Below, piece after piece: positions 60,605-64,000 of a DNA stretch of 64,000 nt. The DNA is taken from the IMG/VR virus record IMGVR_UViG_3300021961_000048, positions 25,960 through 89,959 of that record; one strand, given 5' to 3'. The stretch comes from a virus. The translations under genes and the position numbers were made by a program. Within the stretch, counting starts at the first letter, position 1; each line of letters opens with the position of its first letter. The notes below the pieces were generated by a model, which did not search any database, was not told where the DNA came from, and saw only the letters and a program-made list of their open reading frames with translations.

Positions 60605-60839
60605 AATCACGGGTTCCAATCGGATCAACAAATGATTCAGGATCAATAGGCAATCCCAAATCTCCCCCAATGGGAGGATTGAAGGAGGTTGCTTCTTTGT
60701 AAGTTGGTAGAGGTACCATCATCACCCGTGTGCCGTCTTCTCGGATGATCTTGACGGAACTACCACGACAGACGAGGTTAAACAGGAAATCAAAGTTGTC
60801 TTGTGCTTCCTGTTCGGTTACTTCGATAATGTTGTTCAT
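60558..60839 (-). CDS. Phd/YefM-like antitoxin, orphan
   Basis: 93 aa. N-terminus IIEVTEQEAQDNFDFLFNLV, then GSSVKIIREDGTRVMMVPL is the Phd/YefM fold (strand, helix with conserved spacing, then IxxxGxxVxMVPL). Partner toxin not seen nearby: the neighbours show no Doc or RelE features. Cyanophages carry such orphan antitoxins, perhaps to neutralise host toxins. The C-terminal half is longer than usual. Confidence 0.75.
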   Translation of the reverse strand: MNNIIEVTEQEAQDNFDFLFNLVCRGSSVKIIREDGTRVMMVPLPTYKEATSFNPPIGGDLGLPIDPESFVDPIGTRDYVREQLQEMQTELES

Positions 60840-61024
60840 AGGACAAAACAGAAATCTTCTTCAGGAACCATTGCCCTGATGTGTTGAATAGTGTCGGAGA
60901 ATCCTTCGGTACCGTCCTCATCAAACTTCCACTGGATCTCCTCTTGATACCCTTCGGAATCAAGCATGACGACCTTGCGGGAAGAGATGTGAACCCAGCA
61001 GTGCTCAAGAGTGGTGTCAGACAT
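60836..61024 (-). CDS. small early protein
   Basis: 62 aa: MSDTTLEHCWVHISSRKVVM, then GYQEEIQWKFDEDGTEGF and an acidic C-terminus. ATGA overlap with the antitoxin-like gene. It is transcribed from the promoter at 61050-61055 with a 26-nt leader. Function unknown. Confidence 0.7.
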   Translation of the reverse strand: MSDTTLEHCWVHISSRKVVMLDSEGYQEEIQWKFDEDGTEGFSDTIQHIRAMVPEEDFCFVL

Positions 61025-61049
61025 AGGGGGGTGTGTCGCTTACCCCCGT

Positions 61050-61093
61050 ATCATAGCAAGTCTGTGTGGGTCCCGCAACCCCCCTGTGACACT
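61050..61093 (-). promoter_or_regulatory. early-type promoter with a half operator
   Basis: -10 TATGAT at 61050-61055, 26 nt before the ATG. A single half-site AGTGTCACA (61085-61093) lies at the same spacing as the inner half-site of the eight palindromic promoters. The outer half-site is missing. It overlaps the gp5 stop. Confidence 0.45.
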
Positions 61094-63915
61094 TAGTTAA
61101 GTAGCAGGGGCAGACCGTAGACCTGATGGGGTCCGACTGCACAACCAGTTGCCATGAAACCAGTGCCCACACCGTAGGATGCCAGACCCGTGGTCACTTG
61201 GTTCACGATAGCACCATTGCTGGATGCCACGATCTCACCGATGCCACCAGTGGGAGATGCCACGAAGGTGAAGTGAATCGCAGGTTGAGAACCAGTGATA
61301 ATGTCTGCCATGGTAGTGGGCATTGATTGTGCCACCGACATACGGACATGTGCAGGAGGTGTAGCACCAGGGAAGGGAAGGTCAGTCGTCAAATCGATAA
61401 TAGCACCCTTAACGATATTGAACTGACCAGAGATAGCAGCAAGAGGGTTAAACAGTGCCACAAACTCAAATCGTCCACAGTTCAGGAACGATGTAATCCA
61501 GTTTGCTTCCTGTGTAATCTCACCATCTGCACTGATGCCGATGTTGTTGCCTTCAATCTTGATCTGGTTACCGTTGAGTTTCAGGTTAGAGATAGCGTTG
61601 ATGCTAACTTGGTTACCCTGAATACGAACGTCACCAGAGTATGCAATGTTGTGGTCACCAGACTTACGCTCTGCAGACTTCTGCTCGTTGTCATCGTCAA
61701 CAGATGTTGCAAGATTGGTGTACTTCATCGGAGGTGTAACTACACCAACACCACTGGGAGGATTGATAGGTTTCAGATTAGAGTAGAACTCCTCATCTTC
61801 CCTGCGGAGACGTTCTTCCAGAGACTCAACCCGATCTCTCAGAGTGATCATCTCACCAAAAGAGATTGTGTTCTTAGAAACAACATCGGTTTGTAAGTCC
61901 TTAGAAAGGAATGCCGTATTGTTCCTACGCTGAAGGTTTGTTGCTCCAGATGAAGTCTGGACAGTGGTAGTGGTGGTAGTGCCACCAGATGTGGAAGCAC
62001 CAGAGTCACCAACCTTTGCTGTTGGTTTGCTGCTACCAGAGGCAGATGCCTGGGGACCGTTACCTTGAGAGTTGTTGATCGCACCTTCAACTTCAATGTG
62101 CCAGTTACCATGCACCTTCAGATAGTAGTCACCTTCAATAGTGTCAATGCGGTTTGCTTTGACTGTGGTGCACTTGTCCCTTGCAATGATCTTAGTCTCG
62201 TTGTTAGGAACATTGGTGTGCTGGTTGCCTTGGTTATCTTGGAAGTTAGATACACCACCAGGACCCTGAGTTGCTGCCCACTCCTTACCCTTGGTTGCGT
62301 TGTGAATGACACGAGAACCATCAAGGAATGACTGAACTTCCATCACACGAATGTTGATTCCCTTGAATAGGTTATCAACGTATCCAGCAGATGATGTGGC
62401 ATCCGTCCACTCTTTCAGAGATGTTGGCAAACTGGTTGAACCAAACCCAGACATGCCAGTGACAAACTCCGACACGTCATTACAAGTGGTACTACCTAAT
62501 AGTGGGAACCATTGTTTAGTCTTTGGTTTCTTGATCTTTCGTCCGCAGTCCTTCTGGAATAGCAGACCGAGAAGTGCTTTCAGGATAGCAATCAGAGAAC
62601 CCCAGTTCAGTTTGGTGAAGTCCACTTTGAACAGCATGTCCAGAACAGACTTTGCTTGACCAATGAACTCAACACCAGACTTCAGAGCATTGACTGCAGA
62701 CACCACAACTTTTGCAATGTCTCGTACCTTCTGAATCGTCTGGTTGATATTGGACAGGATTCTGTCGGTAATACCCTGTACCTTAGAAACGATTGTAGAT
62801 ACAACATTGCTGACCTGAGATACCACCATGCCAACGATCTGGTCGGCAAATCCAGTTATGTCCGTTAGTGCTGACTGGACTATACTTAACCACTGTGGGT
62901 GAGGCACACAGAATAGGTCAAGGATGAAACTGATTAGATCCAGGATCCCCAAGAAGATAGACAGAGGGATGAACGAGGAAATAATCTTAACGATTGTGTT
63001 GATGATCTTGACCGTAATCTCTGCCAAGAACTCTTTGAGAGGTGCAAGGATTGCAGAGATACCAGAAGAGATATAGTTTGCTAGTTTACCTAGGTGCTCA
63101 AGAACTTTGTCACCGTTGATTCTCTTACCAGTGATCAGTGAAATGAACTGACCATCACTACCACTGGCGATTGATGCTGCCATTGTGCCCAACTCAGTGA
63201 GCATACGGGTCAGACCTTTTTCAAAACCTTCACCAGCGGGACCGTTTGCACCGTCTGCCACTTCCTGAGACTCGGTAGGTGGTTTGAGTGGGTTAGTAAC
63301 GGCGTTACCAGGGGTACATGCCTCAGCAGTGCTCAGACCGCCGCCTCGTGCCTCCTCAACCTGCCCTGCAGGTCCAGCAACCGCCTGCTGCTGGTCTTTT
63401 GCTAGTGGTGCACCACCATGGTTCTTCTCCCCTGCCAGCGTCGCCTGTTGGGGGGTGTTAGTTTCGTTCTCTTTAGCGACTGTAATGTCGGCAATAGTTG
63501 TTGCCTTGGTTGTCTCCTGTGCACCCTTACCTTTACCAGCAGCAGACTTCTGATCATCTGCTTGCTTGAAACCACGGAATGCACCCATGACCACAGGCAG
63601 TTGTGCCTCATCTCCGTCAAGGAAGAATCCCATGACGAATGCACCAACCTGCAACTCAGTTGTGGTACCTGTACCCTTGATCTGAGGTTTATCTGTAGGC
63701 AGAAGGACAGTTGCCCACGGAAGGTTTTCAGTAGGAAGTGTTTTGGTATAAGAATCAGCACCTTTGTTTGACTTGTTACCAGTGTACCAACCAACAATAC
63801 GGACCTTTACACGACCAAGTTGAGACGGGTCTTTGTTATCCTCAACTTCACCAACCCACCATACAAATCCGTCACGACCTGCAAAATCTGTCTTGTAACC
63901 TTGAAGTCCTTCCAT
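61093..63915 (-). CDS. 5: baseplate hub protein gp5-like
   Basis: 940 aa. N-terminal gp5/VgrG-type OB domain: GFVWWVGEVEDNKDPSQLGR, VKVRIVGWYTG, then LPWATVLLPTDKP and GFFLDGDEAQLPVVMGAF. The middle has Gly/Thr/Ala-rich linkers and a long amphipathic helical stretch (residues about 290-420). Residues about 585-650 carry gp5-like beta-helix repeats (IIARDKCTTVKANRIDTIEG, then YYLKVHGNWHIEVEGA). The C-terminal 120 residues are Gly/Ala/Pro-rich and may hold a tip domain. T4 gp5 has a lysozyme domain after the OB fold. I see none here. Under a GATAAATA late box. Central spike of the tail. Confidence 0.9.
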   Translation of the reverse strand: MEGLQGYKTDFAGRDGFVWWVGEVEDNKDPSQLGRVKVRIVGWYTGNKSNKGADSYTKTLPTENLPWATVLLPTDKPQIKGTGTTTELQVGAFVMGFFLDGDEAQLPVVMGAFRGFKQADDQKSAAGKGKGAQETTKATTIADITVAKENETNTPQQATLAGEKNHGGAPLAKDQQQAVAGPAGQVEEARGGGLSTAEACTPGNAVTNPLKPPTESQEVADGANGPAGEGFEKGLTRMLTELGTMAASIASGSDGQFISLITGKRINGDKVLEHLGKLANYISSGISAILAPLKEFLAEITVKIINTIVKIISSFIPLSIFLGILDLISFILDLFCVPHPQWLSIVQSALTDITGFADQIVGMVVSQVSNVVSTIVSKVQGITDRILSNINQTIQKVRDIAKVVVSAVNALKSGVEFIGQAKSVLDMLFKVDFTKLNWGSLIAILKALLGLLFQKDCGRKIKKPKTKQWFPLLGSTTCNDVSEFVTGMSGFGSTSLPTSLKEWTDATSSAGYVDNLFKGINIRVMEVQSFLDGSRVIHNATKGKEWAATQGPGGVSNFQDNQGNQHTNVPNNETKIIARDKCTTVKANRIDTIEGDYYLKVHGNWHIEVEGAINNSQGNGPQASASGSSKPTAKVGDSGASTSGGTTTTTTVQTSSGATNLQRRNNTAFLSKDLQTDVVSKNTISFGEMITLRDRVESLEERLRREDEEFYSNLKPINPPSGVGVVTPPMKYTNLATSVDDDNEQKSAERKSGDHNIAYSGDVRIQGNQVSINAISNLKLNGNQIKIEGNNIGISADGEITQEANWITSFLNCGRFEFVALFNPLAAISGQFNIVKGAIIDLTTDLPFPGATPPAHVRMSVAQSMPTTMADIITGSQPAIHFTFVASPTGGIGEIVASSNGAIVNQVTTGLASYGVGTGFMATGCAVGPHQVYGLPLLLN

Positions 63916-63929
63916 GAACGAATGTCTTT

Positions 63930-64000
63930 TTACGGATTATTTATCTTGACAAATCTAAACTCTTTCATGGGATCATCGCTGATGTCCAAACCCCAACGAA
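63930..64000 (-). CDS. partial gene, C-terminus of a gp53-position protein
   Basis: Last 22 codons, ending RFVKINNP. Text includes RWGLDISDDPMKEFRF. In T4 and cyanophages, gene 53 (baseplate wedge) lies directly upstream of gene 5, which makes gp53 the likely identity. The fragment alone is too short to prove it. The rest lies beyond the window. Confidence 0.5.
   Translation of the reverse strand, partial: RWGLDISDDPMKEFRFVKINNP
63938..63945 (-). promoter_or_regulatory. late promoter box GATAAATA
   Basis: One mismatch to TATAAATA, 22 nt before the ATG of the gp5-like gene. It overlaps the end of the preceding gene. Confidence 0.6.

Noticed and set aside
1-64000. Prophage or mobile-element signs (integrase, att site, insertion sequence)
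   Set aside because: No integrase, transposase or terminal inverted repeats were seen. Gene content is that of a lytic T4-like phage.

Overview
The window is 64 kb of a lytic, T4-like myovirus that infects cyanobacteria (a cyanomyovirus of the Kyanoviridae type). The evidence is a T4-type baseplate set (gp5, gp25, gp6, a gp7-like giant), T4-like late promoter boxes (TATAAATA and close variants) just upstream of structural genes, a short tRNA cluster, and genes typical of marine cyanophages: several 2OG-Fe(II) oxygenases, a tryptophan-halogenase-like flavoenzyme and a CpeS/CpcS-like phycobiliprotein lyase. The last suggests a phycobilisome-bearing host such as Synechococcus. No integrase, attachment site or CRISPR array was seen. 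Every gene I accept lies on the minus strand, so transcription runs from 64000 towards 1.

In the order of transcription: (i) 64.0-61.1 kb, the end of a gene in the gp53 position, then the gp5-like baseplate hub. (ii) 61.0-57.2 kb, small genes including a Phd-like orphan antitoxin, tRNA-Ser, tRNA-Thr, an aberrant tRNA-like gene, tRNA-Ala, tRNA-Asn, a 2OG oxygenase and an HNH endonuclease. (iii) 57.2-47.7 kb, four fibre or adhesin genes and a glycine-rich tip protein. (iv) 47.7-39.6 kb, a protein-modification-like island: halogenase, JmjC-like cupin, five 2OG oxygenases, two DUF6065-like proteins and the lyase. (v) 39.5-36.3 kb, a UvsW-like helicase, a tail-type lysozyme, an EcoRI-like endonuclease and another oxygenase. 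(vi) 36.3-28.8 kb, about 27 tiny, often overlapping genes (28-137 aa) of mostly unknown function, plus an oxygenase. (vii) 28.8-20.9 kb, a 1,180-aa structural protein, a PAAR-like tip candidate, small genes, gp25 and gp6. (viii) 20.9-0 kb, one open reading frame of at least 6,954 codons that runs off the window. It carries the two conserved segments of T4 gp7, separated by about 3,600 residues of repeats and carbohydrate-binding-type domains.

The most striking system is a possible self-immune restriction strategy. The gene at 37117-37632 encodes a compact protein with the PD-(D/E)XK catalytic core and the base-reading GNAIER segment of EcoRI, whose site has AATT at its core. No methyltransferase gene is visible nearby. 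Reading the whole window by eye I found no AATT at all, where about 250 to 340 copies are expected. CCGG also seems to be missing. The same early-type genes (nuclease, helicase and several tiny genes) share a palindromic box with consensus half-site GTGGACAGT, lying 52-55 nt upstream of the -10 element. Eight promoters carry it, which points to one unrecognised regulator.
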